Made by a program: the position numbers and the translations under genes. DNA of 64,000 nucleotides. Source: Gautieria morchelliformis. Its lineage: Eukaryota > Basidiomycota > Agaricomycetes > Gomphales > Gomphaceae. The notes beneath the pieces were generated by a model. The model was not told the DNA's origin. It did no database searches and worked only from the letters and a program-made list of their open reading frames with translations. The stretch spans positions 1-64,000 of the forward strand of contig WHVA01000282.1 of the NCBI GenBank assembly GCA_015179125.1, given 5' to 3'. Below are positions 50,645 to 61,302 of the stretch, piece by piece (position 1 is the stretch's first letter; every line of letters starts with the position of its first letter).

Positions 50645-53284
50645 GGCTGATCACGGTATAAAGTCGTGAAAAAGACGGGGTCCTTGCGGGCACGTATGTA
50701 GGGGTATACGGGTTTTTAAGTTTTTAACCCACTGGCAGGGACGGAGCTCCTTACGGAACGCCGCCGACCACAACCCGCATCCCGTTGAATATCAATACCT
50801 TGAGTTCTTCAACTTGTAATGTGAACGGCATGGCTGCCGGGCCTTCGAGCACCGCCATTGTTCATTCGGCGCAGCGAACTTCGATTGGCAGTGCTTGGTT
50901 CGGAGTGTTAACATGCTATCGATACCTATTACATAATAATAATGATGTCGCAAATATTTGCCACTTGCAGACGTATAGCTCATGTCACTTACTACTCTTG
51001 TATTGTAGTGGTGTTTTGCTGCTTCCAAGAAGCTGAGTGGTGATTTTTCATGTTTGCTGTACTTTTGCGCAAAGAAGATACCCAGATCTGGTGATTTGAA
51101 ATCGATGGCAACTTCAGTACTACAAAATTGCCAGTCTGAAGACATAACAAACACAGAGGTATAACTTGTACTTCTTCCGCTGACCCTGGACCTCAGCCTA
51201 TAATCACCCTGAGCTAGACTGGAGTTTGAACCGCGAATTAGTAACTTGCTTCTGGATGCACGGGAAATAACAAAGTTGAAGAAAGGAGACTTGTATATAG
51301 TGCGTGCGATTGGTGTCTAGGGATCCAAGCTGCCAGTGAGACGCAAGTTGGCCAGTGGGAATCTAATCAGCTGAGCTAGGTGCGTATGGGCCTCGGCCTC
51401 CGTAAGATCTGACCCCTCGTCCATTAATGTACTAGAGTCCCCAGTTAACTCTACTGTGTCGCAATACACCTCTCGCTGGGATTGCTCCAACAGAATACTT
51501 TCTGGTTGATAATAAATCTTTGCAGTGAGTCCACCCACTCGATGACGCAGCGACTCCCAAGTTATATTAGGCTGGGGCCCTTAGGCCTTATATATGAGCA
51601 GTAGCCTCTAGCTCTTCCTTCATTGAAGCTTCAAGCTGTTGAATTGGTTGGAGAGTACCGGTTGCCATCCGGTGGGTGTACGTAAGCAGCCTTCAAGCTT
51701 CAAGGTCAACGATCTTTCATCAGAGAGATGTAACGGATCATCGGCCCCGGTCACTTGAATTGGAGATCACCATGGCGGTTAACTTACCGACTCAGATCCG
51801 CCTGCCTCATGCCAAAAAAAAAGGCAATCCAGCAAACCTGTGCATCAGTACGTCTGGGTGGATTTGGATCCCATAGTATAATGGCGATGGAGTCACCGCA
51901 GTCAATTAACTGCAATGAATGCTCTATAAGTAGTATCATTTTACGGGAGTCCAGAGTGGTTGGCACACGGTGCAGGGAAGCTACTACAGTGCTTCCGGCT
52001 GAAGGTGACTTCGCCAATCATCCAAATATATCCAAGCCAATGCGCTAGGATGTACTTGTATCTATATAGCAGCGGTGAGGATGAACAACGGCCGGTGAAT
52101 CATACAGATGGAATGCTCAGGATGGTAGCCTGAACTTTTCATCTGTACTCGCAATATTCGCACCCCCGCCCCCCTCATACTAGATAGTTCGGCCTACGAA
52201 AATAGGGATGGTGTCGCAAGGGGCGATAAATACAAGTGTGCTGCACCTCGATCGAAGAACTTATAGCTGCCTTGATTACTCGTTCAAAAAACCATACTTA
52301 CAAGACATATATTCGTTTTAGACGGATCTTATAATAGTCTCCAAGTAATATCGTACTGACTAGAGTAAGGGCCAATACCGGCAGGAATAGTGCCTGGTGC
52401 CTGCAGCTTTCCCACAATTTACCAGTTGCAGAGCACTGAGGGGATGAAAGACACCTGAGCTGTAAGCTTCAAGACCTGCGTGATATGAGAGGATCAGTCA
52501 GGAAGTATTATATCAGGTTCAGCGGCAAGCTGATCGAGGCGCTTCGAGCGCCAGGTATTTCGGTCGTTGGGCCAAAGGCGGGCGAGGAACAGGTCCTTAG
52601 CGAGCGGCAAAAGACCTCCGAAAAGTCAGATACAACGGGCGTCAGAGTCCGATTACATAAACTTCAGTTGCATCACGTGCTTCATGATGCGACTGGTCTG
52701 CGAGCACTTAAAATCCGTACCTCCTCATATTGCATGATGTACTTAAAGTAAGTGCCCAGTGTTGCTGTAGTGTATGCGAGCGGTACGGATGATACGGGCG
52801 CAACCTTGCTGGTTCGAATCTCTGCTCATGCCGCACCGTCTCGTTTCGAATGCCTTTAGCACTACTCCTGGTTCCTGAGGCAATGAACGATACATGCATG
52901 CATATGATACACATGATGCGCGTTTCTGAAGCAAGCCTGCCGTTTCGAATCTCTACAGATGGCACCCTCTCACTACAAACGCCTTTGGCGTTCTCGCCTA
53001 GTTTCCTGATGGCCACTACCGCGCTACTTAGGGTTCGTATTGCATACGTATGTAGCATGGCAGACGCACCTCTTGATCGGAGCGCTCGTGGGAGTTTTCA
53101 GCCGCCAATATGCAGACCAATGGAGTGCATCAAAATAGCCACGGGCTTCCGGCCATTTCTGTTTCTTACTGCTTTTATCGCTGGTCCCTTCGAATTGAGT
53201 TCCTTTCTCAAAATTTTATGCTAGGGTAGACCTCATATAAAGGACTAGAAGTATCTCCAACATTTCCATCAAACCGTCACTGCA
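50645..53284. other. 2.6-kb intergenic region, no gene supported
   Basis: Frames such as 51154-50792 (minus), 51538-51317 (minus), 51676-52048 (plus) and 52485-52751 (plus) show no domain, no good splice neighbours and no family resemblance. GTTTCGAAT-containing phrases recur at 52800-52890 and 52930-53020 as a diverged direct repeat just upstream of the first terpene synthase. The remainder may contain promoters of the divergently transcribed neighbours. Confidence 0.4.
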
Positions 53285-54463
53285 ATGGCTGAATCTTTCC
53301 TCAGTACTTCCACCACTATTAGCATTCCCAACATACATATCCCCTTCCCCCTCACATACCACAAGAACGGAGATGCAATCGCTGCTGCCTCAGACCATTG
53401 GTTCGAAAATGGATGTCGCAACTTTACCGAAGACAAACGTCACCGCCTACGTGGGTTGAAAGCAGGCCAACTGACAGCATACTGCTACCATGGCACGGAC
53501 GATCACCGCCTGCGTGTTGTCTGTGACTTCATGAACTTTCTCTTTCACCTTGACGACATCTCGGATGATCTGAAGACCACGGAGACTGTGGCCCTCTCAG
53601 ACGTCGTGATGAATGCTTTTGCATCTCCGCACTCGTACCGGCGTATTCTTCCGGACGGGAGAAAGCTTCACGAAGAGGAGCCCGAAGCGAGTAAACTGGC
53701 TCGAGAGTATGTTCTTTTCTTTTTTTAAAAAATTCAGGCTCATTTAGACTCATAAATAATACATAGCTACTGGAGCCGATGCATTCGAGATGCAGGCCCT
53801 GGAGTTCAAGCCCGATATTGCCAAAGTATGGCAGAATTCTTTGCAGCTGTCAAGAGCGAGGCTACGTCACGCGAAAGTGACACACTGCCCGACATAGAAA
53901 CATATATGGTGCTTCGGCGAAGCAATAGTGGATGTCAACCTTGTTTCGACCTTCTTGAATATGCCCTTGGTATCGATCTCCCCGACTTTGTGGTCAATGA
54001 CCCTATCCTTCAGATACTCACTCAGTGTGCTAATGATTTTATTGCTCTGTCAAATGTGAGTCCCAGTTTCTTTTTTTTTTCCTTGTCCCGGTCACCTCTG
54101 ATACCTGTGTTAGGACATCTTCTCCTACGGCGTCGAGCGTTCCCGGGGGATGCATACAATATCGTTGTCATAATTATGAAAACCTACGATCTGGATCTTC
54201 AAGGCGCTATAGACCACGTAGGAGAGATGTGCCGTGAAACACTGGAGAGATACTCTACGCATAAGGCCAAACTCCAGTCGTGGGGCCCGCAGGTCGATGA
54301 GGGTGTCACAGGTTATGTCCAAGGCCTGGAGGATTGGATCGCAGGCTCTCTTCATTGGAGTTTTATGACGGAACGGTACTTTGGCCAACAACAGGACATG
54401 GTCCGAAGGGATGGCTTAGTTGAGGTGCTCACTCCGATACGAGTCCGAGCAAACGCAGCTTGA
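53285..54463 (+). pseudogene. Sesquiterpene synthase, first of a tandem pair, frameshifted
   Basis: Exons are 53285-53706, 53767-54055 and 54114-54463. This class I terpene cyclase would convert farnesyl diphosphate to a cyclic sesquiterpene with Mg2+. The Asp-rich motif DDISDD is at residues 90-95. The NSE triad N-D-x2-S-x3-E spans the exon 2/3 boundary (N237, S241, E245), and TERYF near the C-terminus supplies the RY pair. Right after ..GVERSRG the frame fails: the run at 54145-54149 has five Gs where six would be needed to continue into DAYNIVVIIMKTY. As written, translation stops a few residues later. The intended protein would be 353 residues, the same length as its neighbour. A homopolymer sequencing error cannot be excluded. 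Confidence 0.8.
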
Positions 54464-55580
54464 AAATCAATCAGGACAACTTGTAAAATCTTACCTGGCC
54501 AGCAGCCGATCTGTTCATTAGGTCTTGTCTAGAAACCTTTAATGTTATGATCTCGCCACGAGCTGGGGTTTTCGATATGTAATTATTGTAACGGTAAAGA
54601 AACGCTTTAACCTTTCTTTCGTTGGTTGATTTACATACCGACCCTGAAGGAGGTCAAGAAGTGTGTGGATGCCCAGTCGGTTACTTGCGAGCTAAGTCCT
54701 AGCCACGTGAGTCAGAAACAGGCCGATTGAAGGGTGACTGGTGACTTGCCAACTCTGGGAATTCCTCGTGCGCTTCAAATTCGCGCAGTGCCGCCGGCGG
54801 TACGGGTAATGGGCCGTCACCAGGTTTAGGGCCCGGTTTCCACTCTATAATAGCAAACGCTGGGGGTTGTATTTAGGAAGTCGCTCAAGCACTAATTTTG
54901 ACAATCGCCGATACATCACTTTGATGGGATTTTCTAGCGCCGCAAAGCTGCGACTCCGCCAGTCCTGGAATACCGCTTACGTAAACCTGCAAACTTTGAC
55001 CGTACGACCATGTCATACTCTTGGGAAGTTGGCATATCGACTCGAGATGTTTACAATAATGCCTTACAACCGTTCAATCATGCATAGCAAGAGCTGTAGC
55101 CACTCGTCAAGTGGTATGCAGGGTGCGCGCTCCGGGTGGCATCGCATCATACATCATGATGTTTCTTTGAACCCCATCCCTATGACCTCAGGTGTCCCGG
55201 TCCGCATATTTCCGAGCATTGTCAAGCGCTAAACGCCGGACAACGCTTCCTAATTGGAAAGGTTAATATTAAGCATGGCCCCTCCTATCATGGCCCCACG
55301 TTGACAAATTTCACCCATAAATATTCAGTAGGCCAAGTACAAGTTCTAAGATGGATCCCTGAAACCTAAATTACCTCAAGCGAAACCCTGCTGCACCAGG
55401 AACGCCTCTGAATGCCACTCTTGCTGGCACAAAGCTCTTCGCTCCCATTGTGCAGCGGGCACTCTCTGGGAAATGTATGCCTCCCTTTCCTCCGGTATGA
55501 AATCCTGCTCTTTGGAGTCCAGGAAATCTTATAAAAAGGCAGCGTATCACCCAGGAGTGCTGTTAGTCCATTTCCTACTC
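54464..55580. other. Intergenic region between terpene synthases
   Basis: No supported gene. A 121-codon plus frame at 54867-55232 has no domain. A CTATAATAGC sequence near 54844 is the only TATA-like element noticed. An in-frame extension of the next gene upstream to 55473 was rejected because homology with its neighbour begins near the ATG at 55581. Confidence 0.4.
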
Positions 55581-56745
55581 ATGGATCCCTCCCCTCCCTC
55601 CAGAGCAACCGTTTTGCGAATTCCCGACATCGCGTCTCACTGCCCATTCAAGCCTGTTTATCACAAAAATGGAGATGCTCTCGCCGCTGCTTCAGAAAAC
55701 TGGCTCAAAGGAGGGTGTCGTGTGTTCACCGAGCACATGCGTCGCCATCTACACGAGCTGAAGGCTGGGCAGTTGGCAGCGTACTGCTACAATGAATGCC
55801 CCGACGATCGCTTTCGCGTCATTTGCGATATCTTGAATGTCTGGTGGCTCCTCGACGACTTGTCTGAGGATCTAAAGGCCAGCGAGACCAAGAACATGGC
55901 AGATGTCATGATGAACGCTCTTGCCTTTCCTCAGTCCTATAAACCCACTCGCGCAGGAGGAAAGCAGCAGCCAGACGAAGAGTCCGACGCTAGTAGACTG
56001 ACTCGAGAGTAGGTGTCTTCATGACTGTCAGAAATAGCGCTGACTCGCAACCAAATAGCTACTGGATTCGATGCATCTCAACGGCAGGGCCTGGAGTCCA
56101 GGCTCGATATGTCCATAATTTCGAGCTCTTCCTTATTGCCGTTGACCAAGAGGTCAAGGATCGCACCTCGGGAGAAATACCTTCTCTGGCGGACTACATA
56201 AAAAGCCGTCAACACACTAGTGCTTGCAGACCGGCGTTCGACCTCATTGAATACTCTCTCGACATGGAGCTTCCCGACTATGTTATCGAGAACCCCAGCC
56301 TACAGTCAATGAAGGATTGCGTTAACAATCTTGTCTCCTGGTCAAATGTTAGTTTCCATTCTAATGTTCCTTTGAGGGACCTAACAAATATGTGTTTCAG
56401 GACATATATTCGTACAATGTCGAACAATCTCGTGGTATCACGCATAACATCATTTCTGTCATCATGAAGCATTACGACATGGATCTCCAGGCCGCCGTTG
56501 ATCATGCTGGAAATATGTGCATTGAAGCCATTGAAAGCTTTTGCGAGCACAAGACCAGGCTCCCCTCGTATGGTCCGGAGATCGATAGCCAGGTTGCGGC
56601 GTACACGCGCGGCCTGGAAAGCTGGATATCTGGCAACCTGGAGTGGAGCTTTTTGACACAGCGCTACTTTGGAAGCAGTGGCCAAGATATCAAGAAACAT
56701 GGATCTGTGAAGCTCCTCTCACCCGCACCAGCGAACGCCGCTTAG
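55581..56745 (+). CDS. Sesquiterpene synthase, second of a tandem pair, intact
   Basis: Exons 55581-56008, 56059-56347 and 56401-56745, with introns of 50 and 53 bp, encode 353 residues. Intron positions and phases match the upstream paralogue exactly, proving tandem duplication. Catalytic motifs are DDLSED at residues 92-97 (Mg2+ site) and N239-D-x2-S243-x3-E247 in SNDIYSYNVEQSRG (NSE triad). TQRYF lies near the C-terminus. The NVEQSRG..HN context and length fit the agaricomycete clade that includes protoilludene-type 1,11-cyclising synthases; the actual product cannot be predicted. The start at 55581 (MDPSPPSRATV) was chosen over an in-frame codon at 55473 by comparison with the paralogue. 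It acts in the cytosol. No P450 or other tailoring gene is adjacent. Confidence 0.9.
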
Positions 56746-58150
56746 CCTGAGGCCTTGGGAGTTAGACTGCCAAGATTCGTCGAAAATTTGCCAATATTGC
56801 CGAGATGCTAATGTATAAATCTCACACGTCAATACCTATTGTGCCAAATATATTTACAAGTTGTTCATTTACTGGTAAATCGTAGGCAGTGATGCATCGA
56901 TGAGGTTTGACGGGGACTGCCAACCGATACCGGCACCAGCTCGTCTATTTACCTCGGTGGTGAATTGTGAATGAAAGAAACCAAACTGCATGTGTTTGGA
57001 AGCCTGCACCTCGAACGTCCAGCGCACCGACCCTCAAAATCATGGAAGGCATCATCGATCCTCGTCATCATGGGCCTACCTGCGGAGCCTCAGGCTCACC
57101 GGCGAGCAATGAAGGGACGCACAAGTACTTACTACTGTATTAAGAATCAAGGGCAGCCTGAACAGGTGCAGGAAATGTGCGGGATACCGCATCGACGAAT
57201 ATGGCCTGGACAGTACTCGTGCATCATTGTTGGTATGCGACATGAATTGCTCCGGAACGAACTTGATGTGAGGTGCGATAATAACTGAATCTTACGCTAG
57301 TGCATGACATTCCAATCTGTCAACATGTCCAAAACCTAACAAGCCCTGGTTGTGGTCTCAATCTCGCACTCGCGCCGCTGAAAGAACACAGCACTGAGCT
57401 TGTCATGTCCGCCTCCTCGGAGATTTGACCACCATATATACTGGCCAGAAGACTCAACGAACCTTAGCACGCCATGACCCGATGTAGCAGCGCCAGGGCC
57501 TGTTTGGTCTGTAATTTCGGCGATTCAAGGATATCTCGTGACTTCCCAGCGAGGACAGAATCTTCCCTGAGACCCGAATCATACCGGACGACCCGGAAAA
57601 GTCGCCATTGATGGTACCGTCCCTCAAAGCTTTCTCTCTTCCGGGACATATCAAGAATCTCCTCCGCCCCGAGCGCCATACCAGCCCATTTTCTTTTCAT
57701 TTAGGAGACAGCGAATGTCACGCAGCATCGTCCAAGTTCCAACTCTGGTGACGGCTGGTGTCGACGCCTACTTAGTCTATCTCCTCTGTGGCCTCGCGGT
57801 GGGATATTAGTGGATTCTAGGCAGCAGATGGTTTCGATGTAATAAAATGACAGCGACGGCACTCGAACTACAACATGATGGTGGACTCGTTGCACCGAGT
57901 CTGATTGTAATTGGCCGCCATAGCCGGGCGCTAAACTTGCGGGAGATTAGATTAGATCTCGCGACTGATTTTCACTCTCAGGCTCCCGTCGAGTTCCCAT
58001 CTACAAAGATTGTCGATCGAAGCCTCGTGTAGGATATCAGGTATCGCTTACGTTGCTTTTCTTTATTATGTACCTATCGGCTGAAACGGGATTTCTGTCT
58101 GCAGTGACAAGCTCAAGGCTGCTCAAGGATCTCACCGCGGACCGTGCGAA
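56746..58150. other. 1.4-kb intergenic region, no gene supported
   Basis: Plus frame 56971-57288 and minus frames near 57454-57895 lack domains. The last 100 bp contain a CTGCAG-rich stretch and lead to the ATM1 start codon. Confidence 0.4.
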
Positions 58151-61027
58151 ATGGCGTCAATCGCATTAGTGAGATGGAGCTGTTTGACTCGCTCGTCGGT
58201 TAAGATATTCCAGCCACAACATCGCCAGCTACAAGCCCAGAGGGCTTTCCACACCCCGCTTTCACGACCGTCGCTCGGGACATCTCCCATCCTATCTCGA
58301 CGGAAATACCAGAACCTTTCCCAGCGCCCCTCCTCGTCTGAGAACACTTCCTCTTCTGCGTCTCAAAAACAGGCTGGGAGCGCCCCTGTAACCTCGCCAC
58401 GGTCACCTCCTACACCTCCCGCACCAGCCGAGCCCGAATTATCAACTAGTGAGCAGCGACGCAATGATTGGGCTATTATAAAGCACCTTCTCGTTCACAT
58501 GTGGCCGCGAAATGATTGGGGTGTACGAGGAAGGGTAGTGTTAGGCTTCGGCTTGCTCATAGTTGGCAAGGTGTGCTGGTCAACGCTTCAACGCAGGCGC
58601 AAGCTATAACACCTCTCAGGTTTTGAACGTCCAAGTTCCTTTTCTATTCAAAGGCATAATTGATGCGTTGAATGTACCAGTCACGGCTGACACTGCTGTA
58701 TGGGCCATCGCTGGCTCCTTGATTGCAGGGTGTAAGTCTCTCTGGCCATTACTTTCCGTTGTATTCCGTGTGCCACTATTCATCCCACTCAGACGGTCTC
58801 GCTCGGATGGGCGCAACATTATCCTCCGAACTCCTAAATGCTGTCTTCGCCCGCGTCGGGCAGTCCGCCGTGCGCCGGGTAGCATGCGAGACGTTCGAGC
58901 ATCTACTCAACCTTGACCTGAAGTTTCATCTCTCACGGCAGACAGGTGGCCTAACACGCGCCATTGATCGCGGAACAAAGTGGGTAGTTTGAATGATTCC
59001 AGCCTCGTTTGACGCGTGTTGCAAAAGGGGTATTACGTTTATTCTTCAAGCGATCATATTCCGCGTCGTACCTACTGCTCTTGAGATAACGATGGTTTGC
59101 GGAATTCTAGTAAGTCGCCTTTTTCATAAGACGCTACCCCCTGCTCCATTGGTTGTTCACTCTGTGGTCGAGGACATGGTAAAGCATTATGTCCCCATTA
59201 TCATTTAGACCTGGCAATTTGGGTCTAATTTTGCCGCCGTCGTAATCGGTACGATGGCTGCGTATACTTGGTTCACCGTTAGAACGACTTCATGGCGGTA
59301 TGTCCTGATACTCGTCACGACCCCTGCACCTCCCTTTCCTCTTCGGTCCGTCTCGGGTCAATGTGATATTGAACTTGGGGTATCCAGCACAAAGTTTCGC
59401 CGAGATGCGAACAAAGCAGACAACAAAGCTGCGACTGTTGCAGTGGATTCCCTCATCAACTATGAAGCTGTGAAGGTGATTATTGCAACGCTCATGCCAC
59501 GCGTGGTACTGACAGTTTCCCAGCATTTCAACAATGAACCTTACGAAATCGCGCAGTACGATCGACATCTTCAGTCGTACGAGCGGTCCTCGCTCAAGAT
59601 TGCCACCTCACTCGCACTTTTGAACTCGGGGCAGAACGTTATTTTCTCCACCGGACTCACTCTGATAATGTTTCTCGCCGCCCAAGGCGTCATTAACGGT
59701 GAAGATGTGTTAACTGCGAAGCTTGTGTGGTCTATTCACATGCATTTGTTGCAGGAACGATGACTGTTGGTGATCTGGTTATGGCAAACCAGCTGTTATT
59801 CCAGCTGTCTCTGCCACTCAACTTTTTAGGTACAATTTACCGCGAAATGAGGCAAAGTCTACTCGACATGGAGGTTCTCTTTAACCTGCAGACACAAAAT
59901 AAGCCTCTTGTTGTGAGTCTATGAATGCCCTCTCTCTTCTCCCTCTCACTGTAGACTGTGCATCTCAGGACCCATCCACCGCCAAGCCCCTTGAGTTCCG
60001 TGGGGGTTCGATCCGGTTCGACGACGTCTCGTTCGGGTATCATCCAGAACGCCCAATCTTTCGTTCACTGTCTTTCAGTGTTCCCGCAGGAAAGAAGGTG
60101 GCTATCGTGGGACCCTCAGGGTGCGGAAAGTCGACGGTGTTCCGGCTCCTATTCCGGTTCTACGACCCCAGCGCTGGGCGTATTCTGATTGACGACCAAG
60201 ACATCGCCCAGGTGACGCTTGAGAGTCTCAGGCGAAGCATCGGCGTCGTACCGCAGGATACTCCGCTTTTCCACGCGGACGTCATGCATAACGTCCGGTA
60301 TGGAAAGATCGACGCGACAGACGAGGAAGTATGGGAGGCGGCGCGGAAGGCAAGAGTGCATGAGACTGTAAAGAGGCTCCCAGACGGATACAATACCACC
60401 GTCGGCGAAAGAGGCTTAATGATCTCTGGTGGGGAGAAGCAACGCCTGGCAGTGGCGAGGGTGCTTTTAAAGGATCCTCCAATCCTGTTCTTTGACGAGG
60501 CAGTGAGTTTGAGTCATGGTTTCCGGGGCTGGCCGTATATCTCACGTTCTCAAAGACGTCAGCGTTGGATGGTAAGACAGAGGCCGAGCTGATGCAAGAG
60601 ATTAATTCGACACTTCTCGACAAACAGCGGACAAGCATCTTCATTGCCCATCGGTAGGTTTTGATAAGCTCTGTGACATACATGGTGCTAATGGTAACTT
60701 AGTCTTCGGACAGTGGTAGAAGCTGGTGTGTCAGTCTCGCACTTCCCTTGACATTCTCTAACGTTCTCCGTCGTCAAAGACCTAATTATTGTACTACGCG
60801 AAGGTGCCGTTGTAGAGCAAGGCACACACGAAGAACTGTTACGCAAAGGCGGCCTGTATACATCCATGTGGCATGAACAGGCATCGGACGGAGGATCCAC
60901 GGACGAGATCGCCAAGTTAGAAGATGAGGTACAGAAGCTTCGCACCGGGCGAGACGAGGCCGCCTTGGCTGAGTTTAACGAGTCCCCCTCTACAAATAAT
61001 GGTACCTCAGAGCGGTCGCAGAGGTGA
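58151..61027 (+). CDS. ATM1: Mitochondrial ABC half-transporter ATM1 (ABCB7 type)
   Basis: Twelve exons (58151-58570, 58620-58731, 58793-58979, 59028-59109, 59209-59297, 59388-59475, 59524-59698, 59755-59912, 59969-60502, 60556-60653, 60703-60725, 60780-61027) keep phase throughout and give 737 residues. Residues 1-40 are Arg-rich without acids, a mitochondrial presequence. The membrane domain includes [28 protein letters not shown] and [15 protein letters not shown], typical of ATM1. The nucleotide-binding domain has Walker [10 protein letters not shown] (485-493), signature ISGGE (589-593), Walker B ILFFDEA (D613, E614) and H-loop His647. The inner-membrane homodimer exports a glutathione-linked sulphur species from the matrix for cytosolic Fe-S assembly. 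A charged coiled tail ([15 protein letters not shown]) ends it. Exon 11 has only 23 nt. Confidence 0.93.
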
Positions 61028-61302
61028 AGTAAATGATTTCTCTTTTGTCTCTGGGTCTGGACTACAGGGCCTGGGGATCTACAAATTAGCGTATGAATTT
61101 GCACCGCCCTTCCACGCCAGAAGTCAGGACTACACAACAATCTGCATCGCCATTCTTCACGGACGCGGTTTGACTATCACGCCTTAATCAGTATCCACTC
61201 TGTCACAATAATACAATAAAAGAGTTAACCTTTTGTAGACATACTATTCCACTCGGTCTTTCAACCAGGAGAGTAACCCCTTGGTGCCTGAAAGATCTAA
61301 AG
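61028..61302. other. Short convergent intergenic region
   Basis: ATM1 and the LRR gene end toward each other with 275 bp between stops. AATAATACAATAAAAG near 61206 could serve as a polyadenylation signal for ATM1. No other feature is seen. Confidence 0.5.

Noticed and set aside
51317-51400. Minus-strand TAGCTCAGCTGATTAGA resembling a tRNA D-arm
   Set aside because: No matching T-arm or acceptor stem at the proper distance.
52780-52845. tRNA-like GGTTCGAATC box
   Set aside because: The stems flanking the TTCGAAT loop do not pair and no acceptor or anticodon arm can be drawn; the box is part of a local duplication.
55473-55580. N-terminal extension of the second terpene synthase
   Set aside because: The paralogue starts at the equivalent of 55581 and the extension shows no conserved residues.
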